Source of the DNA: Megamerina dolium
Lineage: Eukaryota; Arthropoda; Insecta; Diptera; Megamerinidae
Assembly: GCA_963854835.1 (NCBI GenBank)
Contig: OY978526.1
Location: 38,664,501-38,728,500, forward strand
Length of the DNA stretch: 64,000 bases
Reading direction: 5' to 3'
Below are positions 26,161 to 35,288 of the stretch, one piece after another. Position numbers and translations under genes: made by a program. The notes under the pieces are model-generated. The model was not told the DNA's origin, ran no database searches, and saw only the letters and a list, made by a program, of their open reading frames with translations. Numbering within the stretch: the first letter of the stretch is position 1; every line of letters starts with the position of its first letter.

Positions 26161-27036
26161 ACTAGTAAATTGAATTAAAACAAATTTGAAAAAAAATACG
26201 TATAATTTAGGCAGGAATCTTTTGAGACCACCCTTGTACATATTCAGTTGCGGATATGGACGAGTTGAATTTTTTTGTCTTTAATGATACATTTCGCACT
26301 TGGAAATGCTCTCCTATGTAAAGCAAACATGAAATAATATCATCCATTACGTAAGCATTGCTTTTCCTTTTGGGTACGTAGAGATAATGAGGCATAACTT
26401 TTACTATCATATATAACGCTTTTGTGCAGCAATGCTATACATTGGGTATTACGAATTCCTTGCGTTCGATTTAATTTAAATAATATTTTTCAGAAGCGGA
26501 TATATTTTATGATATTATTCATATTTATACACATATACATATTGGAAGTACTTATTTTATTCGAAAAACTTTAAAAATGTTATCCCTTAAATTCGTATAT
26601 TAAATAAGAGTATTCATATACATATATGGATAGAAATTTCATTACGTACTCATCATGCTTGTATGTTAGCTGTATTTTATTGTACTTCTTTATTAAATTG
26701 AAACATACTAGACACATATACTATATACATATGTATGTATATGCGGCAATATTGATAGATGTCATGAATAGTTTTTTCTTCATCATGTCCGTACTATTTA
26801 TTTTTATTTTACGAGTAACGACACAACCGTACATATATACGTAAGACACTTTCTTTTGCAAACTGTCATAAACATAAACATCCTTCAATGGATGCATCAT
26901 ATTCATGAACGTACATACGATTATATATGTGGGTTTTCTATCAATGCGATGCAGCATCATTTAAGTTTAACTACTATTGATACTGATCGTATTTTTGCTG
27001 TTGTTATTCTGGTGACAGTGATGCGAATGCTGATGT
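26161..27036. other. AT-rich DNA, no gene recognised
   Basis: Nothing recognised except a 28-base word at 26955-26982 that recurs exactly at 42011-42038. Confidence 0.5.
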
Positions 27037-27260
27037 CAGGGTGACCGTTTCTTATCGTTATATTTGCCAAGCCATATTGTGAATTTGTGGATTCACTGCC
27101 ATTCATTCCTTCAGCCTTGTTCCTAACACTGTAAAACATGAAAAAAAGGAATCAACCAATTATGACAAATGAATTATGAAATTTTTAATAGTACAACGCT
27201 GTCTATTTCCATCAAACATTAACCATATTAGTATTAAAAATGCCATATTTGGTCACCCTG
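27037..27260. mobile_element. Possible MITE with CAGGGTGACC ends
   Basis: A perfect 10-bp inverted repeat, CAGGGTGACC (27037-27046) and GGTCACCCTG (27251-27260), bounds 224 bp of non-coding AT-rich DNA. No clear target-site duplication is visible and similarity stops after 10 bp, so this is only a candidate. Confidence 0.4.
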
Positions 27261-27585
27261 ATACTTATGGTACACTTATAGTTAGTACTGGTATTATATA
27301 GTCTATGGACTTTTAATATATAAATTTTACGATATATTCACTCGTAACTCACACACACTCATACCCTCAGCTAAACAATTGCAAATAAAATACTCGTAAA
27401 TTATGTAAGTATCCTCGAATGAGTTCGACTCGTATATGTGCGAATATGCAGTGCTGTGTGTTTGTGGTTTTATAGAGAATGATATCATAATATTGATGAC
27501 ATTTTAATCGAAATTATATTATTTTGTTCTCATTCTTCTTTTACTTATACGCGATACTCAAGTGTATGAGTAATTAATGATTATT
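27261..27585. other. AT-rich DNA downstream of the Fanzor gene
   Basis: No gene. The near-palindromic segment at about 27550-27575 (ACTCAAGTGTATGAGT) and the following 25 bases are the closest candidates for an element end 3' of the Fanzor gene, but no matching end was found beyond 29.45 kb. Confidence 0.4.
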
Positions 27586-27600
27586 TAAGCATAAGCTTAA

Positions 27601-27626
27601 ACCCCCTTCAAATGGATGAAGGGGGT
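27601..27626 (-). other. Perfect hairpin at the 3' end of the Fanzor gene; candidate guide-RNA or terminal structure
   Basis: ACCCCCTTCA (27601-27610) and TGAAGGGGGT (27617-27626) form a perfect 10-bp stem with a 6-base loop, in an otherwise AT-rich flank. The stem overlaps the last base of the Fanzor stop codon (27626-27628). In TnpB and Fanzor systems the guide RNA (omegaRNA) is typically made from the 3' end of the nuclease gene and the adjacent element end, so a structured element here is in the right place. Whether it is a guide-RNA stem, a transposon-end hairpin or a chance palindrome cannot be told from sequence. Confidence 0.5.
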
Positions 27627-27697
27627 CAAGTGACCACAGTACATCGCTTAGTGGCACTTCGATTCTTCTTTCTCTTCTTCGGCGGGGGCTCATCGTC
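27626..27697 (-). CDS. Fanzor terminal exon with nuclear-localisation-like basic motif
   Basis: After acceptor AG (27699-27698, preceded by a TTTCTCTTTTC pyrimidine tract on the minus strand) an open 72-base exon in phase 0 encodes 23 residues. They begin DDEPPPKKRKKNR and end in VVT before TGA (27626-27628). PKKRKK is a classical monopartite nuclear-localisation motif. A spliced C-terminal tail of this kind is expected for a eukaryotic nuclease that must reach the nucleus and would be absent from a bacterial TnpB. The exon is too short to be found by ORF length alone; it rests on splice signals, phase and the motif. Confidence 0.75.
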   Translation of the reverse strand, partial: DDEPPPKKRKKNRSATKRCTVVT

Positions 27698-29450
27698 CTG
27701 AAAAGAGAAATAAATGAAAGAGTGATTGATTAGATGATGTTTGATTCTAAATAGTGCTTCAGATTCAACTTACGTTGTTTCGGTGGAAATTCCTGTGGGT
27801 TTCGATTCCCCGGATGAGGCACTCGCCAATGTACAGGATGTTCACGCCAGCGTTGACGTCCCGATTCCAACAAGTACGGCAATTTGGGCAAAATTGGTAC
27901 CTGTGTGGAGATCGGGACGTGATGTTCTCGGCGTGGCATTTCCCACACAACTTCGTCGTCCGGAACTCGTTCACATACATTATATCTGCACCGCGGCTCT
28001 TCAGCGCAGAGATCAGTTTCGGCTTTGGAGTTCGAATGTAGCCCCGCATCGGCGAATTCGCAGCGATGTTCGTTGATCCAATGCAAACCAACGCATTGGA
28101 GGCTCTCTTCTTCAAATCCGTACCTATGATCTCTGTCGCTATGCGGTGCGCTGCCTTCTCAGTGCATATGAACTTTTGCAGCTTTAGGCGCGTGACTCGT
28201 CTCTGCGAAAATATCTCTTGTTTTGCGGCAAATATACTCAGCTGATATCGTGTGTAACTGCGAAAATCAGCTGAGTATGGTGACAGCTGCCGCAACTTCT
28301 GTTCTTCTTCAGAGATATTTTCGCTGGTCTTGGTCTGTGTCCAGCGTTGCAGTTTGACCTTCCTTGAATGGTACCCTGCCTCGTGTTGGTACCTGCTATT
28401 CGAGATCTTCAGCGGCAAGCCATTCCGAGTTCCCCCCACAATGAGACGGAGGCCGGGATCGAGACCGATTTTGATGTCGGTATCGGTATTTCAGATTTTG
28501 CTCAAATCCCCAGCATAATCATTTGCTTTCTTACGGCACTTGACCCGCGATGTTGTGGCTGCTGCTGCCTGCAGGGTCTTATCCATGCAAAATGATATGC
28601 TGACGCCGTCCGTCATCATTGAATAACCGAACTTTTTCGATGTGGTCTCAGGGAACTCGAAATACTTGCGCCATTCAGCGTCTCGGTTAGGCTCAAACGC
28701 TTTCTGGCTACCCTTAAACAGACCAAGACTACATAGTGTGGCGTGCAGTTGAGACGAGTCGTACCGTACGTGATGCGCTCCGAATTTCTTTATTGGGATC
28801 AGCCCAAAGTTTTTGAAATTGTTCTTCTCATTGTAGCGCTGCAGTTTGTAGAAAAAGCGCATGTACTGCCAATAGTCGTTGCTCTTTTTGATGTTGTTGA
28901 ACTTTTGCCCATCCCAGTCCAAATGTGTTCGCATCTGGGAGAGCAAAGTTTCATCAGGCTGTTTGCAACTATTGTCCACAAACAGGTAGTCTAGCGTGTT
29001 GTAAATACTCGCTGGTGTGGACCCATCAACACGCCTAAGGAACCTACGGATTCTGCTGTACGCGTGCATCCATATATTGTTGTGGAAGATAGTCTTGTAC
29101 GTGTTCGCAGCATCGACAAACAAGTTTGACCTGTATGCGCTGTTGTACAGAGGTAGATCATTCCTCAACAGGCCATACTCGCTGTCCAACACGTACTTTT
29201 TGGGATGCTTTTGGCAGAGACAGTAGAAGAAGTCGAGGAAGTTTGGCGCCGCAAAATCATCCTGTTGCCATCTTTTCACCAAGCTGAAGTGGATATAGCG
29301 TGACGTTTCCACTATCAGCGATGAGATTTCTTTGACATCTTCTACTATCTTCACGTACAGAGCATCGTTCTTACAGCAATGCCGGAATCCGGACTTGACG
29401 ATTACCGTCTCTGTAGGCGGTTGATCTTCTTTCTGCTTCCTCTTCGCCAT
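27626..29450 (-). CDS. Fanzor (eukaryotic TnpB-like RNA-guided endonuclease), two exons, one in-frame TGA
   Basis: Predicted OMEGA-type RuvC nuclease; family members cut DNA guided by an RNA encoded at their own 3' end. From the ATG at 29450 one frame runs to a splice donor at 27773 (559 codons), then a 23-residue second exon. The N-terminal half (about residues 1-319) is basic and helical-looking, like Fanzor wedge/REC regions. RuvC-I is KIGLDPGLRLIV (D331). The alternative catalytic Glu of Fanzors is in VNEFRTTKLC (E495). A zinc ribbon follows, C502-x2-C505 and C521-x2-C524. RuvC-III is NRDVNAGVNIL (D531). Codon 320 (28491-28493) is TGA, 11 codons before D331, so as read only the N-terminal part would be made; all nuclease motifs lie beyond it. 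The locus looks more GC-rich than its flanks. No transposase or clear terminal repeat accompanies it. Family call is strong; Fanzor1/Fanzor2 subgroup not assigned. Confidence 0.9.
27698..27773 (-). other. Fanzor intron (76 bp, phase 0)
   Basis: The donor GTAAGT (27773-27768) follows the codons for FHRNN, and the acceptor TTTTCAG ends at 27698. Reading through would add only V-S and a stop. A length of 76 bp is typical of small dipteran introns. Confidence 0.75.
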
Positions 29451-30706
29451 TGAAGAGTGAGAAAGGCACTCAATTTACAACACTACTACTCCTGTTTAAT
29501 ATGGAAACGCTAAAGAAGACAACAAACAAAAACGCTGCTATATGCACTATAATAATGTATGTAAACGGGAAATGGGAAATGCAACGCGATTGCTGACGTG
29601 TAGGAATGATGTTGTTCCTAAAACAAAATTTAAAAATAGCAAGAATAATTTAGTACAATGGCACAATACTTTGACATGTGCAACTATCAAAATTGACAAT
29701 AAAATATATTCATTTATTACGTCGCGTTGGAAATGGATCTTATGGATGGAAATGGAGTCTCAAATTTGAATCACAGAAGATTTATGAATTCATGAGCCTT
29801 TTGGACTCTTTTGCAAATTGGCTAATTTGGTATCAAACATTTGTGTAGTCGAACTTTTATGTAAATTAAAAATCTTCAAAATATCCGCATGTATCAAAAT
29901 TGCGATTTAAGAATGGATGTGAAAACATTTAAATAGATCATTAAAAGAATAAAACCACATATCATTTGGTTTTTTCTTTTCAAATAATATATTCCCATTT
30001 TAATCATAACGATACACAATCTCAGTTTTGTTAATTTTACTCAGCAATAAAATTTTTAATACCGGTTTATTTAAATACGAAGAACAATTCATAAATGAAA
30101 TTCTTTTTTCTAAATAAATAAATTATCTTTAACACCAAGAATCACGGTTATTTGACCCTAAAAAAAAAGTATGTTTTTCCTACGTTTTCATAAAAGGCCT
30201 TATATTATTCCCCATTTTCCCATATTTCAAAAATGCAACAATGAGCGTGAGGATATCATGATATTATTCTACAAAATAACTGCCAACATAAAAAACAACA
30301 AATTTTATTAAAATCTGTACATTACTTTCACTTAACGCAATAAAATTACCATTTCATATTAAACAAATATTTGTATGCTACACGACTACTCGACTACAAA
30401 ATAATGCATTGTATAAATTATACAATATTTGCAATTAGAATTACTATTACAATAATTGTGGTACAAGAACGAAGATTGCATTAAACTTAACTAAAGAAAT
30501 TCTTGTAGATTGCAATTAATTTCCCACAATGTTCTATTTGTTTATTTACGAGCACGATTCAATTAAAATAAAATGCTGTAATTTTTCAAAATTTATTACA
30601 TTGTTTAACGAAAAAGCAAAAAAAAAAACGCATTATAATAAATCAAAAGATTTTATATGCAAATATTGGCTTTTAAAATTTATGGTTTGGAACTTTGGAA
30701 CAGTAG
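29451..30706. other. AT-rich DNA upstream of Fanzor; partly duplicated near 40-41.5 kb
   Basis: No gene recognised. The segment at about 29832-29905 resembles 40068-40150, and about 30253-30370 resembles 41405-41530, in the same order and orientation. No clear element boundary for the Fanzor was found here. Confidence 0.5.
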
Positions 30707-30708
30707 TA

Positions 30709-31270
30709 AAGAGTGATCCAATAGGAGGTACTTTTTCCAATAGGGATTCTCAGACATCTCATGCACAAGAACTGTCATGTTCATATGACACTTGTGTTCA
30801 TTATTCATTGACATTTCACCATGAATAGATTTACGCCAGAACAACGTTGGCAAATTGTGGAAATTTATTTCCAAAATCAACCACACAATACGCCAAACCA
30901 TCGATTTATTGAAAGAAAGTTTTAATGAGAACATCATATCAAGAAATGGTTCTGTAAATTGGCCTCCAAGATCTTGTGTTCTAACGCCGTCGGATTACTT
31001 TTTATGAGGGTATGTGAAATCAACCTCATTTTATGTCGGTTTATGTCGCATAAGAAGCGAGCATGAAAATATCGGCGAGATGCTTCAAAATTGTACCCAT
31101 AGAGTGGATCATATAAGTGCCAATTGCGGACAAGATTTAACAGAAATAATTTTCAAACATTAAATGTCATAACCCGAACTTACGTCTCAAATACAATTTT
31201 TTATTATTAAATTAATTTTAATGCATTTTATTTCGAAAAGACTTCCGGAAGCTCTTACTGGATCACCCTT
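30709..31270 (+). mobile_element. Deletion derivative of a DD41D-type mariner-like element
   Basis: A 562-bp element with terminal inverted repeats (left AAGAGTGATCCAATAGGAG; right, read inverted, AAGGGTGATCCAGTAAGAG) and exact TA on both sides (30707-30708, 31271-31272). Inside, the transposase start MNRFTPEQRWQIVEIYFQNQ is joined directly to the late catalytic region (RQTIDLLKESF, VNWPPRSC, LTPSDYFL then stop, GYVKS). The DNA-binding middle and first catalytic Asp have been deleted, and the rest has a stop. It is a different subfamily from the copies at 3.6 and 50.6 kb. Confidence 0.85.
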
Positions 31271-31594
31271 TAGAATGCAATTATGTAGATATTTATCTGT
31301 GAATATCATAGAAAGTATTATGGTAATCAAAGGGTGTTAAGTCGTTGTTTGAGTATACAGTACAATTCAATAAATCTAATCTAATCTAATAATGCAGGAA
31401 GCTACATTCAAAAATTTGAAACTTATTTAAAACGGGGAAGTAGGGTGTAGAAATTTATTTTAAGAGTAAAATACTGAAATCTATTAAAGTAAGTCATATA
31501 ATTTTAGATGAGAGAACTATTCTGATATTATATTTTCTGAGTTTTGCCTTATACATATATACAAGCTTGCATTGCATATATGATACTGTTAAAA

Positions 31595-31720
31595 TTTAAC
31601 AGTCCTGATTTGTACCTACTTCCATTAGTCGATCCCAAACGGAAGAACTTTTGTGAGACCACTTTTCCTAAGCTCTGTCATGGATAGTAATTGTCATTTT
31701 CGGATTTCTGGAATATTGTG
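31595..31720 (-). repeat. Decayed fragment of the tRNA-derived SINE
   Basis: The plus strand shows CCTACTT, then a CGATCCCAAACGGAAGAACTT block, then CTAAGCTCTGTCATGGATAG, in the order of the minus-oriented SINE body at 32.6 kb, with many substitutions. Neither tRNA-like head nor tail remains. Confidence 0.55.
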
Positions 31721-32307
31721 ATATTGTGAAGATTATTTTTGAACTCAGTTGCATAACTGAAATTTAACAATTTCGATTTTTAGCAATCTATGTGATATAA
31801 GACGATTGAAAAATTGATTAAATCTATGAGACGAGCTTTTGATATTGAATTCAATAAATCTAAATTCTGAATAAATCTGAATTCAACAAGTATAACCCGA
31901 GATATTGCAATTTAAGTAACACAGAAATTGACAAAACTTTGTCACTTCTCAATTTGTATTTATGTAAATTTATTTTACATAAAGAATTTGTTAAAAAATT
32001 TTCGCAGCAACATATTTATAATTTTGAATCAATTTTTCGAATAAATGCCCAGTAATTTATGTCGTATCACGAAATGTATCAATATCAAAATAGAATAAAT
32101 TTAAATTTATTTTTCAATTTAATTATAGTAAACCATTGTCCTTTCAAAATTACAATAGTCAAATACGAATAATATTTCTAAGCTATTTATTTTGAAAGTG
32201 GTATAAACGTAAGTGTTAAACGTAAACCCTTAAATAGATCGACTTAATAACAAAGTGACTTATGGCACTTTCAAAATAAAAGCACAATACAACTCAAAAT
32301 TGCCTAC

Positions 32308-32406
32308 CTTATTTGATGTTACTGGACGTAAGGCAACGTATGCTGAGCTGAATATGTATGTACGTGCTGCTTTTGTTGGGCAAGGTTTTATTTTTGCAAC
32401 AAGATC
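32308..32406 (-). other. Exon-like box A (33 open codons with splice signals)
   Basis: On the minus strand a pyrimidine-rich acceptor (TTTCTCAACAG) precedes a 99-bp open stretch that starts DLVAKIKPCPTKAA and ends RPVTSNK, followed by the donor AAG|GTAGGC. Length divisible by three, a good acceptor and a good donor make it the most exon-like member of a set of related boxes between 32.3 and 39.5 kb. No known domain. It could be an exon of a host gene or long non-coding RNA on the minus strand, or chance. Confidence 0.4.
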
Positions 32407-32548
32407 CTGTTGAGAAAGATAAAATATACAATTATACGATATGTATTTTACAACAATTTGAATACAAAATAAAAATATATTAAAGAGCAACAAAAGTGAA
32501 TGTTCAAAAAACATTCTGACATAGGAACACAATATGAACATTGAACAT

Positions 32549-32910
32549 AAAAAAAAAAAATAAATATTTGGCACTTAAAGCCCCAAAGGGCTCATTGGCC
32601 CAGCTTCTCTTCCATTACTGTTGTGCGTCTTAAATTTTGGACAGTATTAGAAGGGACCTACTTATTTTAGCCGGTTCCGAACGGCAGAACACTTGTGACA
32701 TCACTTTTTCTGAGCTTTGTCACTGAGTTCTTTTAGAAGCTTTTTCATGGCAAGTTGTTACTGTCGGAAGAATTGCCAATTGCTTGCCGACAGGTGGGTA
32801 CCATTCGAAAGAAACATCTTATCGATATTAAATTTGTTATGCATCAGCCGGGGATTGAACCACGACCTACAGATCAGAAGGCGAACACACTAACCACTGA
32901 GCTACGGCAC
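32549..32910 (-). repeat. tRNA-derived SINE, copy 3
   Basis: A near full-length copy in minus orientation: tRNA-like head at 32910 down (A box complement CTAACCACTGAGCTA, B box complement GGGGATTGAACCACG), the body, and an A/T-rich tail at 32549-32570. It interrupts one of the local duplicated units: the flanks (AACACAATATGAACATT.. and ..ACAACTAAATTACTGACC) are contiguous in the unit near 34.2 kb. Confidence 0.85.
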
Positions 32911-32929
32911 ACACCATAAGTACAACTAA

Positions 32930-33600
32930 ATTACTGACCTTTTTATTTGTTGTTGGATGCGATGTCGAATTTTGGAGCAATTAATGCTAGTCGACGTGTG
33001 TCAAAATCTCTGTTGCAGTCAATAGGCTGCGTCACTCAGCATTGAGAAGTAAGAATGTCTAAAAACAAAACAAACTGTATAGAAGCAGGTATACTAAAAG
33101 TTATATCAGTTAAATTACTTTTGTATTCGCGATGGCTGAAAATTAACTGTCGTACTTAAAAATGGTATCAGTTGGTAATCAATTGTACTACAAAGAAAAA
33201 TTTTACAAAATAGTAAAAATTATTAGTATAATAAATAATTAATCTTATGAACATTTACTAAAGAGTACCAAAACTACGCAAAATAACCTACCTTCTTATT
33301 TGTTGATGGACGCGAAGCCGAAAATGTAAAATGTAAATGTAAAAATCTGTCGAGCTGCAATAGCTTCTTACGTCAATGTGCTACGAAGAAAAAATTAGAA
33401 AAAAGTTAATATTAATTGTATTACATGAATAGTTATATTAAAATTAATAATATTATTGTATAAAAGTAAGAAACCATTTTGAAGAGAACATTCAATAATA
33501 ATATCAATTTGATCGTCAACAATGACCACTGTGCAACATGTACATACATTAAAGAGCTGCACGAATTCTCTCATAGAGTTAATGCGGATTAGCTGCAATT
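32930..33600 (-). repeat. Local duplication unit 1 with three degenerate exon-like boxes
   Basis: Boxes near 32936-33010, 33110-33150 and 33285-33360 have minus-strand 3' ends of the form AACAACAAATAA.AAG followed by GTCAG/GTAGGT. The unit ends with TTTGATCGTCAACAATGACC..GCAACATGTACATAC. The same order of boxes and tail recurs at 34560-35288, so this is a diverged duplication. The boxes are mostly not open in a shared frame. Confidence 0.6.
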
Positions 33601-34239
33601 TATGATCGAGTTAATCAGAATTAACTCGGTAATACGGAATTAGGCTGCCGTCTGTCTAAGCTATTAGGCATTCTTGCAAATCACACTCCAAATAAGTCGA
33701 TTTCTAATGACTTGCTCGAACATGCAATTAACTAAAGAGCATATACTAATAACTCAATACAAGGAAAGCACAAGTCACGTTTTCCGAAAAAGTTCTTCGA
33801 AACCACAAGTGACAACTATTTGGTTTTCATCTGCATGGAATTTCAATTTCACAATCTCTTGGCTTAATTGAAGTAATCAAAAACCATGGCGATGCCACAA
33901 ATTATTGAAAAACATTTGCAATCAATAACAAAATCAATGCATGAAATAAAAAATGTGTGTTATTCAAGTTTAATATTTTTTCTTATAAAAATGTAGGGTG
34001 TTGATTTAATTCTTTATCCTTTATCCTTTATCCTATCATCCTTTAATAAACTTTTACATATATGTAATTTAACCGTCCTTTCAAAATATCAAAAGCAAAG
34101 CTACCAATTTTTCTAAAATATTGAATTTGAAAATGTATGTCACTTTACGCATATTAAACGTGCAAAATGCAAACCCTTAAATATATTGATTTAAAAGAAA
34201 AATGACTTAATAGGAACATAATATGAACATTTACTAAAA

Positions 34240-34350
34240 AGCACAACTAAATTACTGACCTTGTTATTTGTTGTTTGATGTGAAGCCAATTTAGCCACCA
34301 AGTGGACGTGCGTGTGTCTGTCTGTTGCAAAAATGTGTCGAGCTGCAATA
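34240..34350 (-). repeat. Degenerate exon-like box, single copy
   Basis: The minus strand reads TTATTGCAG, then CTCGACACATTTTTGC, and ends CATCAAACAACAAATAACAAG before GTCAG. Translated, it resembles box A (AARHIFATDR..ASHQTTNNK versus AARTYIFSS..RPVTSNK). The same CTCGACACATT start recurs in the boxes near 33.35 and 35.06 kb. Confidence 0.45.
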
Positions 34351-34559
34351 AGTAACTTCGTTGGACATAAAAATGTCAATACCACGATTGTTGTTAATAA
34401 ATTATACTACAAAGAAAAAATTTTACAAATGTGCATATTAATTAATAGTATTATTACTTATTATTATATTAATAGAAAGATTACTTATTATATCAATATT
34501 AATAATATTATTGTATAGACATATTCAAACACTTTAAAGTGAATATATACTAAAAAGCA

Positions 34560-35288
34560 GCAAAACTACTCAAAATAGCCTACCTTGTTAATTGTTGTTG
34601 GATGCGAAGTCGAACTTGGGAGCAATTAATGCCTGTGAACGTGTATGTGTCAAAATCCTTTGGAAAAATGTGTTGAGCTAAAAACAAAATGAACTATATA
34701 TTATATAAGTAGGTATACTAAAAGTTATATAAATTAAATTACCTTTGTATTGGCGATTGCTGGAAATTAATTGTTGTTCTTAACATGGTGTAAGTCAGAA
34801 ACTTACGAGTGGAGATCAAAACGTCATAAATTTTCGTAATCTATTACACTACAAAGAAAAAATTTTACAAAAAAGTGAAAGTAGTATTATTATTATATTA
34901 ATAGTAAGATTTTTGTATAAACATATACATTTTAAAGTGAATATAGTATACTAAAAAGCACAAAAATTACATAAAATAACCTACCTTGTTATTTGTTGTT
35001 GGACCTGAAGCCGTTTTTGGAGCAATTAGTGGTAGAGAATGTGTGTGTCAAAATCATGCAAAAAATGTGTCGAGTTACTGGTAATCAATTATGCTACGAA
35101 GAGAAAATTTGAGATAAAAATTTTAATAGTAATAGCAATATAATTATTAATATATGAATTAATTAATAGAATTTAATAATATGATTGTATAAACATAAAC
35201 ATTTCAAAGTGAACGCTTTAAAAAAAGTTAAATAAATATCAATTTGATCGTCAACAATCATTACTGTGTGCAATTTGTGCAACATGTA
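34560..35288 (-). repeat. Local duplication unit 2 with degenerate exon-like boxes
   Basis: Paralogue of 32930-33600: boxes near 34580-34680 (donor-like AAG|GTAGGC), 34738-34790 and 34980-35075 (AAG|GTAGGT), then AATTTGATCGTCAACAATCA and GCAACATGTA, where the Tc1-like element is inserted. Box spacing matches unit 1. Confidence 0.6.

Noticed and set aside
27601..27626. Fanzor 3' hairpin as a Helitron 3' end
   Set aside because: No CTRR end follows the stem at the expected short distance on either strand, and no 5' TC end was seen.
27741..28076. Plus-strand and other-frame open frames of 95-118 codons across the Fanzor
   Set aside because: Shadows of the Fanzor coding frame; no domain of their own.
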